A stretch of 25,861 nt of DNA. Origin: Castellaniella sp041675725 (GTDB lineage: Bacteria; Pseudomonadota; Gammaproteobacteria; Burkholderiales; Burkholderiaceae_B). Below, piece by piece: positions 1 to 8,037 of this stretch (within the stretch, counting starts at the first letter, position 1; each line of letters opens with the position of its first letter). Under the pieces are notes generated by a model. It was given only the letters and a program-made list of their open reading frames with translations, was not told where the DNA came from and made no database searches. Position numbers and translations under genes: made by a program. Where the stretch lies: NCBI RefSeq assembly GCF_041675725.1, contig NZ_JBAYTI010000041.1, positions 1 to 25,861 on the forward strand, written 5' to 3'.

Positions 1-598
1 CGATTTCGTAGATCTGCGTCACCGGCGCGATCAATTGGGCAATGCTGGCCTGAGGCTCGAACAGAAACGCGGCATCGACCCGCTTGCCCACCAGCGACTG
101 CACCGCGTCTGGCGGACTCACGCCCAGGATGTTCACACCCTCGGCCGCCAGCCCGGCATTTTTCAGGACCACGCCACGCAGCACGGTGTCCGCCGTACTG
201 CCTTCTTTCTGGGAAGCCAGCGTATGCTGCCTGAGGTCGGCCACCGTGTGTATACCGCTGTCATCGCGCACCACCAGCGCGTGGTAGCCCCGCTGCGCAC
301 CGCCAACCACCTTCAGGTCGGCGCCGCGCGAAGACCAGGATGCCGCGTTGGTGAAGCCCAGCACCCCCGTATCGAGTTGACCGCCGACGATTGCCTTGAT
401 CAAGTCCGTGCCGGACTTGAATTCAACCAGCTCGGCAGCCAGACCCTGCTTCTCGTACAGCCCGCCTTCATAGGCGGCAATCGCCTGCGCGTCGTCCATC
501 ACGCGCAAATAGCCGATCCGGAACGGCTCGGCAGCCAGGGCAGGCGCCGCTGCGGCCAGCGCCAGTACGGCGGGAATCAATAGTCGGGCGAATTTCAT
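1..598 (-). CDS. ABC transporter substrate-binding protein, NMT1/SsuA-like (3' end outside window)
   Basis: This is the N-terminal 199 residues of a periplasmic binding protein; the reading frame is open to the left edge, so the C-terminus is missing. It starts MKFARLLIPAVLALAAAAPA, a typical signal peptide with likely cleavage after ALA, followed by EPFRIGYLR. Downstream the frame reads YEKQGLAAELVEFKSG, then GGQLDTGVLGFTNA and LKNAGLAAEGVNI. That pattern is typical of the nitrate/sulfonate/taurine/thiamine-precursor binding-protein superfamily (NMT1, SsuA, TauA). The ATG overlaps the stop of the upstream ATPase gene in an ATGA arrangement, so the two are translationally coupled parts of one importer. 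A permease gene is expected just left of the window but cannot be seen. The ligand cannot be told from this fragment; sulfonate, nitrate or an aromatic compound are all possible. Confidence 0.85.
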   Translation of the reverse strand, partial: MKFARLLIPAVLALAAAAPALAAEPFRIGYLRVMDDAQAIAAYEGGLYEKQGLAAELVEFKSGTDLIKAIVGGQLDTGVLGFTNAASWSSRGADLKVVGGAQRGYHALVVRDDSGIHTVADLRQHTLASQKEGSTADTVLRGVVLKNAGLAAEGVNILGVSPPDAVQSLVGKRVDAAFLFEPQASIAQLIAPVTQIYEI

Positions 599-1395
599 GC
601 TGCAAGTACCTCGGAGTGAGTAGGAGTCGGGGAAAGGGATGAGATGGACATGCGGGCGGCCTTGCCCTGCGTCATGCCCAGCAAGCCGAGAATGTCACGC
701 CGGATGTCGGCATGACGGGACAAGTCGTGGGATTTCTGCTCGGCCGACAGCCGGAACGCCTGCAGCACCCGGGACGGCCGGGGGCTGAACACCAGAATGC
801 GGTCGGCTAGAAACAGGGCCTCGTCCACGTCGTGGGTCACGAGCAGCACGGTGGGGCCTGTTTCACGGATCAGGGTCAGCAGGACATCCTGCAGGGTCAT
901 GCGGGTCAGCGCATCCAAGGCGCCGAAGGGCTCATCCAGCAGCAGCACTTCGGGCTGCGCGATGAACGCGCGAGCCAGGGCGCAGCGCTGACGCATTCCG
1001 CCAGAGACCTGATGGGGAAAGTAGTGTTCGAAACCCGCGAGCTGCACCTTGCCAAGCCATTGCACCGCCTGGCTGCGCGCCTGGCGACGCCCGACCTTTT
1101 GCAGTTCAAGGGCCATGGCCACGTTATCCCGCAGGCTGAGCCACGGATACAGGGCATTTTCCTGAAACATCAGCATGCGCCGCGGATCGGGCCCCTGTAC
1201 CGGCCGACCATCGGCGCAAACCTGCCCGCCGGACGGGCTGTCCAACCCGGCGGCCAGATGCAAGAGCGTGGACTTGCCGCAGCCCGAGGGGCCCACCAGT
1301 GCCACCAGCTCACCGGGTGCAAACGTGCCTTCAAAATGCTCGAGCACAGGCAAATCGCCGAACTGCTTGCGAATGTTTTCAAATGTGAGGATCAT
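595..1395 (-). CDS. ABC transporter ATP-binding protein, SsuB/TauB/NrtD-like
   Basis: A 266-residue ATPase that would energise import by the binding protein encoded immediately after it. Walker A (GPSGCGKS) is at about 35-42, the Q-loop (FQEN) at 77-80, the signature VSGGMRQR at 130-137, Walker B LLLDEP at 151-156 and the switch His at 188 (THDVDEAL). The FQEN/YPWLSLRDNV segment is typical of the SsuB/TauB group. The frame stays open upstream to about 1761, but the extra N-terminus does not look like protein. The ATG at 1395 gives the usual ATPase start (MILTFENIRKQFG), although no strong Shine-Dalgarno sequence precedes it. The gene ends inside the start codon of the binding-protein gene. 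Confidence 0.9.
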   Translation of the reverse strand: MILTFENIRKQFGDLPVLEHFEGTFAPGELVALVGPSGCGKSTLLHLAAGLDSPSGGQVCADGRPVQGPDPRRMLMFQENALYPWLSLRDNVAMALELQKVGRRQARSQAVQWLGKVQLAGFEHYFPHQVSGGMRQRCALARAFIAQPEVLLLDEPFGALDALTRMTLQDVLLTLIRETGPTVLLVTHDVDEALFLADRILVFSPRPSRVLQAFRLSAEQKSHDLSRHADIRRDILGLLGMTQGKAARMSISSLSPTPTHSEVLAA

Positions 1396-1476
1396 GGACT
1401 GGACGGCAGGATCAAAGAAAGAAGCCAGCTCAGGAAAGGCGCATGATATGGCTGCGCCTTCGCTGAATGTGCTTTT

Positions 1477-1506
1477 ACTATAGTCACGGCATTTAATAAT
1501 CAACAA
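1477..1506 (-). promoter_or_regulatory. Putative sigma-70 promoter of the ABC importer operon
   Basis: In the AT-rich stretch between the ATPase and the divergent hypothetical gene, the minus strand reads TTGTTG, 18 bases, then TATAGT. Transcription would start near 1470, about 75 bases before the ATPase start codon. This is a consensus match by eye only. Confidence 0.35.
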
Positions 1507-1592
1507 CCAATGAATTGTGATTTCCATATAACCGACAGGCATCAAGATTTTCCATTCGATGCCCGGCTGCACGCACCATTCGAGCCTCCACG

Positions 1593-2165
1593 ATGACCCA
1601 ACAGACGATCCCCGAAGAAGACCCTGTCCTTTGGCTGCAAACCGCCTGCAGACAACTGCGGGACACGCTTCAGGCCCCTGGTTCGCACCCGTTGGACGCC
1701 GACCCGCCGGACCCTGCCACGGCCCCATGGCCACGCCGCGTGCGGCCAATCCTGGCGGCACTCGACGGCCTGGCGGTCGTGCTCGATCAGACGGTCGCGC
1801 CGGCGCTGCTCGAGTCCATGGCCGGCTCGGATGCCGTTTGCATCCGCGAACTCACCCAGGGCCTGGCCCAGGCCCACGCCGCGCTGGCGCGCAGGGCGGC
1901 CCGCGCCATGGCCCGGCCCGACGATACAGGCCGCAGCGGGACGGCGGCTGGCAGCGCCACGCCAGCGACGGCCGCGGCAGCCGGTACCGGCCTGTACCAG
2001 GCCTGGGTCAAAGAAACGCTCGAGTGGCTGGCCACGGCGCACGACGAAGTCCTGCCCATGGCGCAGCGCCTGCTGGATCCGCCCGCCTTGCAGGCGGTGG
2101 CGCAGGCGTGCAAAAAACAGCCCGGCTTGATGCAAATTATCCGGGGCCCCGCGCCCCATGGCTGA
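1593..2165 (+). CDS. Hypothetical protein, 190 aa
   Basis: I do not recognise this protein. The codons show the same G/C-rich third-position bias as the neighbouring real genes, which supports translation. It is soluble, with no signal peptide and no convincing membrane segment. It has a short acidic N-terminus (MTQQTIPEEDP) and an Ala/Leu-rich, probably helical middle (about residues 50-105). A low-complexity Ala/Gly/Thr linker follows at about 110-130, and then a second helical segment (YQAWVKETLEWLATAHDEVL). No good Shine-Dalgarno sequence precedes the ATG. Its last 29 bases overlap the 3' end of the convergent transporter gene. Possibly a lineage-restricted helical protein; no function can be assigned. 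Confidence 0.6.
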   Translation: MTQQTIPEEDPVLWLQTACRQLRDTLQAPGSHPLDADPPDPATAPWPRRVRPILAALDGLAVVLDQTVAPALLESMAGSDAVCIRELTQGLAQAHAALARRAARAMARPDDTGRSGTAAGSATPATAAAAGTGLYQAWVKETLEWLATAHDEVLPMAQRLLDPPALQAVAQACKKQPGLMQIIRGPAPHG

Positions 2166-3300
2166 TGCGGGCCCTGGAACCCCGCAACACCCAGATCACG
2201 CGACGCATCATGCCCACGAAGGTGATCGCCCAGGCCAGCAGGGCAAAACCCAAAAAGGCGTGCGGCACCCAGGCCAGGAAGTCGAAGTGCATGGCCCGGT
2301 TCATCTGCCAGGTGCAGACGGCATACATGCCCAGCGGAAAGACGGCCCCCCAGTACAGTGGGTCGTAGATGAACGGAAAGCGCATGAAACCATAGCGCCA
2401 GATGCCGAGCAGCACCAACATCGGAATCCACCAGGACCCCGTCGCCCAGTAAAACACCGTGAACCCTTTCAGGAATGGCAACAGCGACACCAGGAACGGG
2501 GCATCGGGCGCGTTCAGGATCAACAGCGATCCAGCCAGCGTGGAGATGGCCATGGCCCCCATGTTGATCCAGTAAGGTGGCACCAGGTCGCTGGGCAGGA
2601 ACTTGAAGAACACGTAGCGGTAGAAAATCAGCGACATCATCCAGATGTACAGCATGCCGCCCCACAGCCACATGGACAGCGCCATGAGATTGAGTTCAAG
2701 CCGAAATGGCTGGTCGATGTGCGTCGCCAGCAGTGCGCTGCAGACGGCAATCGACTGCGTGGCCACGACCGCCAGCAGCCAGGCCCCGCTGATGCCCTCT
2801 GCCAGCGTGGGTTTTTCTGGTTTGACCGTGAACGCCGTGAAAATCGTATAGGTCAACAGGATCCAAAGCAGGCAGGCCAGCCCCCACAAGACAAAACCCA
2901 GCCAATAATCATTTTCCTGGACCATGAATTGGCTGGCCAGCACACCGGTGGCAGCCACCAGGGTGAAATAGCCGCTGCCCTTCAGGTGATCGACCATATC
3001 CCCGAAGAACCGGCGTGGATGGTACACCGCCCGCAGAATGTACAGCACCCACAAGACGGCATACTGCACCCCGTTCAGCACCAGCAGGCCACGCGCGAGC
3101 GCCGGATAGCCCATCAAGTGCCCCCCCATGGAGACGATCCCGGTCGCCATGACCAGGGCAAAGTAGGCGGGCGACAAGTCGGCCACCATCGCACGCCACC
3201 CCCAGGGCACGCGTCCGGTCGATGAAGGCAGCACAGCCGTGGGGGTTGCCGAAGCGGGCAGGTTCGCGCCAGTGCGGATTTCCTTGGAATCGTCGGTCAT
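2137..3300 (-). CDS. TDT/SLAC1-family transporter (tellurite-resistance/C4-dicarboxylate/sulfite type)
   Basis: A 387-residue polytopic inner-membrane protein. About 40 polar N-terminal residues are followed by roughly ten hydrophobic helices. The first helix reads SPAYFALVMATGIVSMGG (about 43-60), characteristic of the TDT/SLAC1 family, which includes TehA, Mae1 and the sulfite exporter Ssu1. Later segments such as LNLMALSMWLWGGMLYIW and FYWATGSWWIPMLVLLGIW also fit. The ATG at 3300 is preceded by GGAG 8 bases upstream; an open extension to 3480 runs into prfB and was not used. The substrate cannot be read from sequence: dicarboxylate, sulfite or tellurite are all known in the family. The nearby SsuA-type ABC importer makes sulfite efflux an attractive but unproven idea. 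Confidence 0.88.
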   Translation of the reverse strand: MTDDSKEIRTGANLPASATPTAVLPSSTGRVPWGWRAMVADLSPAYFALVMATGIVSMGGHLMGYPALARGLLVLNGVQYAVLWVLYILRAVYHPRRFFGDMVDHLKGSGYFTLVAATGVLASQFMVQENDYWLGFVLWGLACLLWILLTYTIFTAFTVKPEKPTLAEGISGAWLLAVVATQSIAVCSALLATHIDQPFRLELNLMALSMWLWGGMLYIWMMSLIFYRYVFFKFLPSDLVPPYWINMGAMAISTLAGSLLILNAPDAPFLVSLLPFLKGFTVFYWATGSWWIPMLVLLGIWRYGFMRFPFIYDPLYWGAVFPLGMYAVCTWQMNRAMHFDFLAWVPHAFLGFALLAWAITFVGMMRRVIWVLRGSRARISHGARGPG

Positions 3301-3391
3301 GCAAGCATCTCCGGGAAGGGTTGGCCGATCGACAGGCCGGATCTGTGCACGGCGCGGGCCTCGAGTGGCCAGCGGTGCCCCGCGCCCAGAC

Positions 3392-3400
3392 TGGTAAAAT
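3392..3400 (+). promoter_or_regulatory. Putative extended -10 promoter of prfB-lysS
   Basis: TGGTAAAAT gives an extended -10 (TGn followed by TAAAAT) about 43 bases before the prfB start codon. No good -35 is seen at the standard distance. It is the best promoter candidate for the prfB-lysS operon. Confidence 0.4.
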
Positions 3401-3442
3401 GGCGGATTGAACTGAAGTGTAATACCAAGCGACAAGGATCCC

Positions 3443-4547
3443 ATGGACGCAGAACGCCAAAACCAGATCATCCACCACATCGAAGACTGCCTCGAGCGCC
3501 AGGCGGCCTTACGGAGGTATCTTTGACTACGATACCAAGGCCGAGCGCCTGCTGGTCGTCAATGCCGAGCTCGAAAACCCCGATATCTGGGATAACCCCG
3601 AACACGCGCAGGCACTGGGGCGCGAAAAGAAATCCCTCGAAACCATCGTCCAGACACTGACCGAGCTCGAACGCGAACTGCTCGACGCCCGCGAGCTGTA
3701 CCAAATGGCCAGCGACGAAGACGATGACGCTTCCCTGCTGGCCATCGAGGCCGATTGCGCGGCCCTCAATGAACGCCTCGAAGCGCTCGAATTCCGGCGC
3801 ATGTTCTCCAACCCGGCGGATCCCCTCAATTGCTTCGTCGACATACAGGCGGGCGCCGGCGGCACAGAGGCCCAGGACTGGGCCGCCATGCTGCTGCGCC
3901 AGTACCTGCACTACGGCGAGCACAAGGGTTTCAAGGCCGAAATCCTCGAAGAATCCGAAGGCGACATTGCGGGGATCAAATCGGCCACAGTCAAATTCGA
4001 GGGCGAATACGCCTACGGGCTGCTGCGAACCGAAACCGGCGTACACCGGCTGGTGCGCAAGAGCCCGTTCGACGCTTCCAACGGGCGGCACACCTCGTTT
4101 GCGAGCGTATTCGTCTACCCGGAAATCGACGACTCCTTCGAGATCGAGATCAATCCGGCAGACCTGCGCATCGACACCTATCGCGCCAGTGGCGCGGGGG
4201 GCCAGCACATCAACAAGACCGATTCGGCCGTGCGCATCACGCACCAGCCGACCGGCATCGTGGTGCAGTGCCAGAACGATCGTTCACAACATCGCAACCG
4301 GGCCGAGGCCATGCAAATGCTCAAGTCGCGCCTCTACGAGCTCGAAATGCGCAATCGCATGGCCGAGCAGCAAAAGCTCGAAGACAGCAAAAGCGACGTG
4401 GGCTGGGGCCATCAGATCCGCTCCTATGTGCTCGACCAAAGCCGCATCAAGGATCTGCGCACCGGGGTCGAAATATCGAACACGCAAAAAGTGCTGGATG
4501 GCGACCTGGACCCCTTCATTACGGCCAGCCTCAAGCAAGGCATCTGA
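3443..4547 (+). CDS. prfB: Peptide chain release factor 2 (programmed +1 frameshift)
   Basis: RF2 recognises UAA and UGA stop codons and triggers peptide release on the ribosome. Translation starts at ATG 3443 (AAGGA about 6 bases upstream) and meets an in-frame TGA at codon 28 (3524-3526). A +1 shift on CTT continues in the frame starting at 3525. The product is 367 residues, against 365 in E. coli. The codon-recognition tripeptide SPF is present (VRKSPFDAS). The catalytic GGQ is at about 252-254 within SGAGGQHINKTDSAVR. The residue corresponding to E. coli K-12 Thr246 is Ala (YRASGAGGQ), the usual, more active form in most bacteria. The stop lies 3 bases before lysS, so the two are co-transcribed. 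Confidence 0.97.
3512..3527 (+). promoter_or_regulatory. prfB programmed +1 frameshift site (autoregulation)
   Basis: The sequence CGGAGGTATCTTTGAC holds the three classical elements: a Shine-Dalgarno-like GGAGG 3 bases ahead of the slippery codon, the slippery CTT, and TGA followed by C (a weak termination context). When RF2 is scarce the ribosome pauses at TGA and shifts +1, making more RF2. The layout matches the well-known E. coli prfB site. Confidence 0.95.
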
Positions 4548-4550
4548 TTC

Positions 4551-6065
4551 ATGACCTCTCCTCTCGATTCCAGCACAGAAGAAAATCGCCTGATCGCCGA
4601 ACGCCGCAGCAAGCTGTCCGCCCTGCGCGCACGCGGGCCTGCGTACCCCAATGATTTCCAGCCCGATGCCCATGCGGCCCAGCTGCACGCAGCGTTCGAC
4701 GAACACGACGAAGCCAGCCTGGAAGCACTTGGCCAGCCCGTGCGCGTCGCGGGGCGCATGATGCTCAAGCGGATCATGGGCAAAGCCAGTTTCGCCACCC
4801 TGCAAGACGGCAGCGGTCGCCTGCAGCTGTATCTCGATCGCGGCAGGCTGGGCGAGGCGGCCTACGACGCCTTCAAGACCTGGGACATCGGCGACATTCT
4901 GGGCGCCGAAGGCACTGTCTTCAAGACGCGCAAAGGCGAGCTATCGGTGCGCGTGCAAAACGTACGCCTGCTGTCCAAGGCCCTGCGGCCCCTGCCCGAC
5001 AAATTTCACGGCGTGGCCGACCAAGAACTGCGCTACCGCCAGCGCTATGTGGATCTCATCATGACCGAGTCCACCCGGCGCACATTCCTGCAGCGCAGCC
5101 AGGTGATCACGGCCTTGCGCACCCTGATGACCGACGCGGGCTTCCTGGAAGTCGAAACCCCCATGCTGCACCCCATCCCTGGCGGGGCCGCGGCACGGCC
5201 ATTCGTGACCCATCACAACGCGCTCGACATGGACATGTACCTGCGTATCGCCCCCGAGCTGTACCTCAAGCGCCTGATCGTGGGGGGATTCGAGCGCGTC
5301 TTCGAAATCAACCGCAATTTTCGCAACGAAGGGGTCAGCCCGCGCCACAACCCGGAATTCACCATGATGGAATTCTACGCAGCGTATACCGACTATCGCT
5401 GGCTCATGGATTTCACCGAACAGCTGATCCGCACCACCACCCAACGTGTATGCGGGCGCACCGACCTCACCTACCAGGGCCAGCCCCTTGACCTGAGCCG
5501 CCCCTTCGATCGCCTGACCATCAACCAAGCCATCCTCAAGCACGCCCCTGGATACACGCCAGCCCAGCTGGCCGGCAGCGATTTCCTGCGAAAAGAGCTG
5601 CAACGCCTGGGGGTCGACATCCAGGCACCGACACTGGCGCAAGCGGGCCTGGGGGCGCTGCAACTGGCGTTGTTCGAGGAAACAGCCGAAGAAAAGCTAT
5701 GGCATCCCACCTTCATCGTAGACTACCCGGTCGAAGTCTCGCCCCTGGCCAGGGCCTCTGATGTCCATGGGGGGGTCACCGAGCGCTTCGAGCTGTTCGC
5801 CTGCGGCCGCGAGATCGCCAACGGGTTCTCCGAGCTCAATGACCCCGAAGATCAGGCCGCCCGGTTTCTGGCCCAGGTAGAGGCCAAAGACGCGGGCGAC
5901 GAAGAAGCCATGTATTACGATGCCGATTACGTGCGCGCGCTCGAATACGGCATGCCGCCCACCGGCGGCTGCGGCATTGGCGTGGACCGGCTGGTGATGA
6001 TGCTGACCGACAACCCGAACATACGCGATGTGATTTTGTTCCCCCATCTGCGGCCCGAAGACTGA
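4551..6065 (+). CDS. lysS: Lysyl-tRNA synthetase, class II
   Basis: This 504-residue enzyme (E. coli LysS is 505) activates lysine with ATP and charges tRNA-Lys. The N-terminal OB-fold anticodon-binding domain shows VRVAGRMMLKRIMGKASFAT. The class II catalytic domain shows motif 2 in FRNEGVSPRHNPEFTMMEFY and motif 3 in GCGIGVDRLVMML at 473-485. The conserved YRQRYVDLI and YLRIAPELYLKRL blocks are present. An AAGG precedes the ATG, itself 3 bases after the prfB stop; prfB-lysS is a common bacterial operon. The 3' end is only 9 bases from the convergent iscA stop, and no terminator is visible in that gap. Confidence 0.97.
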   Translation: MTSPLDSSTEENRLIAERRSKLSALRARGPAYPNDFQPDAHAAQLHAAFDEHDEASLEALGQPVRVAGRMMLKRIMGKASFATLQDGSGRLQLYLDRGRLGEAAYDAFKTWDIGDILGAEGTVFKTRKGELSVRVQNVRLLSKALRPLPDKFHGVADQELRYRQRYVDLIMTESTRRTFLQRSQVITALRTLMTDAGFLEVETPMLHPIPGGAAARPFVTHHNALDMDMYLRIAPELYLKRLIVGGFERVFEINRNFRNEGVSPRHNPEFTMMEFYAAYTDYRWLMDFTEQLIRTTTQRVCGRTDLTYQGQPLDLSRPFDRLTINQAILKHAPGYTPAQLAGSDFLRKELQRLGVDIQAPTLAQAGLGALQLALFEETAEEKLWHPTFIVDYPVEVSPLARASDVHGGVTERFELFACGREIANGFSELNDPEDQAARFLAQVEAKDAGDEEAMYYDADYVRALEYGMPPTGGCGIGVDRLVMMLTDNPNIRDVILFPHLRPED

Positions 6066-6074
6066 CGGCCCGGC

Positions 6075-6398
6075 CTAGACAGTGAATGAGTCCCCGCAGC
6101 CGCAGGCGCCCTTTTCGTTTGGGTTGTGGAAGCGGAAGCCTTCGTTCAGGCCTTCGCGAGCGTAATCCAGCTCGGTGCCATGCAGATACGGCAGGCTGTC
6201 GGGCGCGACATATACCTTTGCCCCGAACTGTTCGAAGAGTTCATCTTGTGGATCGACCGAATCGACGTATTCGAGCTGATACGAAAACCCCGAGCAACCC
6301 GATGACTTGACCTCGAGGCGCAGGCCCAGGCCCTTGCCGCGGTTTTCCAGATGACGGCGAATCTGCACCGCCGCCTGTTCAGTGAGTGTGACAGACAC
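6075..6398 (-). CDS. iscA: Iron-sulfur cluster assembly protein IscA
   Basis: An A-type Fe-S carrier of 107 residues, the same length as E. coli IscA. The three conserved cysteines sit at the E. coli positions: Cys35 in SSGCSGF, and Cys99 and Cys101 in ACGCGDSF. The blocks GLRLEVKSSGCSG and REGLNEGFRFHNPN identify it as IscA rather than ErpA. It starts with GTG (6396-6398), preceded by a good GAGAGG ribosome-binding site. It is the last gene of the visible isc operon; hscB, hscA and fdx, which follow it in canonical operons, are absent because convergent lysS begins 9 bases on. Confidence 0.95.
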   Translation of the reverse strand: MSVTLTEQAAVQIRRHLENRGKGLGLRLEVKSSGCSGFSYQLEYVDSVDPQDELFEQFGAKVYVAPDSLPYLHGTELDYAREGLNEGFRFHNPNEKGACGCGDSFTV

Positions 6399-6408
6399 GT
6401 TTGACCTC

Positions 6409-6789
6409 TCAGTTGGTGTGTTTGCTACCGTAATCTACCACAGCAGCGGCCAACGCATCGAGCGCCAGCAGTGCACAATGCAGTTTGTCCTGGGGCAACT
6501 GAAGGGCCTCGACGATGTCATGGCTGCCGATGGCCCGCACCTGGTCGAGCGTCAGGCCAGGCAGTTTCTCGGCCAGCAGCGCACCCGTGGCGATCAGCGC
6601 GCCGCAGCCGTAGGCACGAAAACGGGCCTCGGCCACCCGTCCATCCCGCACGCGAAGCTGCAGCTTGAGCACCTGCCCAACCTGCGGGGAGCCCACCAGG
6701 GCGGTGCCCACGTCGGGATCGGCCACGTCGAACGAACCGACACCCTGCGGATTGCGGTAGCGTTTCTCGACTTCGGGGCCATACAGCAT
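6409..6789 (-). CDS. iscU: Divergent IscU-like Fe-S scaffold protein lacking Cys37 and Asp39
   Basis: A 126-residue IscU-family protein in the usual iscS-iscU-iscA position. It aligns from the first residue with E. coli IscU: NPQGVGSFDVADPDVG, then YGCGALIA (Cys62, equivalent to E. coli Cys63) and KLHCALLA (His104 and Cys105, equivalent to His105 and Cys106). The canonical GAPACGDV loop instead reads GSPQVGQV, so cluster ligand Cys37 is Val and Asp39 is Gln. The HscA-recognition motif LPPVK reads LPQDK. The frame is intact and otherwise conserved, arguing against a pseudogene. The start at 6789 matches family length; an ATG at 6798 overlaps the iscS stop by one base and could couple the two. 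Whether it still builds a cluster is unknown. Confidence 0.88.
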   Translation of the reverse strand: MLYGPEVEKRYRNPQGVGSFDVADPDVGTALVGSPQVGQVLKLQLRVRDGRVAEARFRAYGCGALIATGALLAEKLPGLTLDQVRAIGSHDIVEALQLPQDKLHCALLALDALAAAVVDYGSKHTN

Positions 6790-6797
6790 GAGCGCCA

Positions 6798-8021
6798 TCA
6801 GCACACCGCAGCCCAGTCGGCTGGCAAGAGGCCTTGCTCGCGCATTTCCCACAAGGGCGAGAGTTCGCGCAGGCGCAGGATTTCGGCACGCAGCCGCTGC
6901 ACGGCATGATGGATTTCAGCGGCCGTCGTGAAGCGCCCCAGCGACATGCGCAGTGAACTGTGCGCGAGCGCGTCGCTGCGGCCCATGGCCCGGAGGACGT
7001 GCGAGGGCTCGAGATTGGACGAGGTACAGGCCGATCCGCTGGAGACGGCCAGCTCGGGCACCGACATGAGCAAGGCTTCACCTTCGACATGGGCCACACT
7101 GATGTTCAATGTGTGCGCGACCCGCTGGTCGGGATGCCCGTTGAGATAGATGTCGGGCAGGTCCGACAGGCCCGCCCACAGCGCATCGCGCAAGCTGCGG
7201 ATGCGTGGGATCTCGGTATCCATGAGCTCGGCTGCGAGGGCATAAGCCGCCCCCATGCCGGCGATCTGATGCGTGGCCAGCGTACCGGAGCGCAGGCCTC
7301 TTTCGTGGCCGCCACCGTGCATCTGCGCCGCCAGGCGCACCCGTGGCTTGCGGCGCACGTACAAGGCGCCGATGCCCTTGGGCCCGTAGGTCTTGTGAGC
7401 CGACATGGAAAGCAGATCCACCCCCAGGGCCCGCACATCGATGGGCATCTTGCCGGTCGCCTGCGCCGCATCGGCATGAAACAGAATGCCTCTTTCGCGA
7501 CACAGCGCCGCCAGCGCGGCGATGTCGAGAATGACGCCGGTTTCATTATTGACCAGCATCATGGAGACCAGCACCGTATCTGGCCGAAGCACCTGGGCGA
7601 GCGCATCGGGCTGGACCAGGCCATCCGGACCTGGATCCAGATAGGTGAGTTCGAACCCCTGCTGCTCGAGCGCCTGGCAGGTATCGAGTACAGCCTTGTG
7701 CTCGGTGCGTACCGTGACGAGGTGCCGACCCCGACCGCGGTGAAATTCGGCGACCCCCTTGAGAGCCAGGTTATCGGATTCGGTGGCCCCCGAGGTGAAT
7801 ACGATTTCGCGCGGGTCGGCGTGAATCAGGCTGGCAACCTGGGCCCTAGCCTGCTCGACGGCCTCTTGGGCGCGCCAACCCCAGGCATGGCTGGTGGATG
7901 CCGGGTTGCCGAAGTCCTGCGCCAGCCAGGGCAGCATGGCCTCGAGCACCCGCGAATCGACCGGTGTGGTGGCTGCGTGATCGAGATAAATGGGGCGTTC
8001 CTGTGACAGGTCAAAGGACAT
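6798..8021 (-). CDS. iscS: Cysteine desulfurase IscS
   Basis: A PLP-dependent class V aminotransferase fold enzyme that removes sulfur from L-cysteine and passes it as persulfide to scaffold proteins and tRNA-thiolation partners. It has 407 residues (E. coli IscS, 404). The N-terminus PIYLDHAATTPVD is typical. The PLP lysine is K210 in SMSAHKTYGPKGIGALYVRR. The catalytic Cys332 lies in the mobile loop SSGSACTSSNLEPSHVLRAM. The C-terminus SPLWEMREQGLLPADW retains the tail that docks IscU-type partners. It starts at 8021 with AGGAG 6 bases upstream, 16 bases after the iscR stop, so the genes are in one operon. Confidence 0.97.
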   Translation of the reverse strand: MSFDLSQERPIYLDHAATTPVDSRVLEAMLPWLAQDFGNPASTSHAWGWRAQEAVEQARAQVASLIHADPREIVFTSGATESDNLALKGVAEFHRGRGRHLVTVRTEHKAVLDTCQALEQQGFELTYLDPGPDGLVQPDALAQVLRPDTVLVSMMLVNNETGVILDIAALAALCRERGILFHADAAQATGKMPIDVRALGVDLLSMSAHKTYGPKGIGALYVRRKPRVRLAAQMHGGGHERGLRSGTLATHQIAGMGAAYALAAELMDTEIPRIRSLRDALWAGLSDLPDIYLNGHPDQRVAHTLNISVAHVEGEALLMSVPELAVSSGSACTSSNLEPSHVLRAMGRSDALAHSSLRMSLGRFTTAAEIHHAVQRLRAEILRLRELSPLWEMREQGLLPADWAAVC

Positions 8022-8037
8022 GCCGGCTCCTGAAGCG

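Noticed and set aside
1396..1761. N-terminal extension of the ABC ATPase
   Set aside because: Sequence ahead of MILTF is atypical for the family and overlaps the promoter region and the divergent gene.
3443..3526. Short 27-codon frame ending in TGA at the start of prfB, possible pseudogene
   Set aside because: The surrounding sequence is the classical RF2 frameshift signal and the +1 frame gives a full-length RF2.
6960..8006. 348-codon plus-strand frame opposite iscS
   Set aside because: Antisense shadow of a clear cysteine desulfurase.
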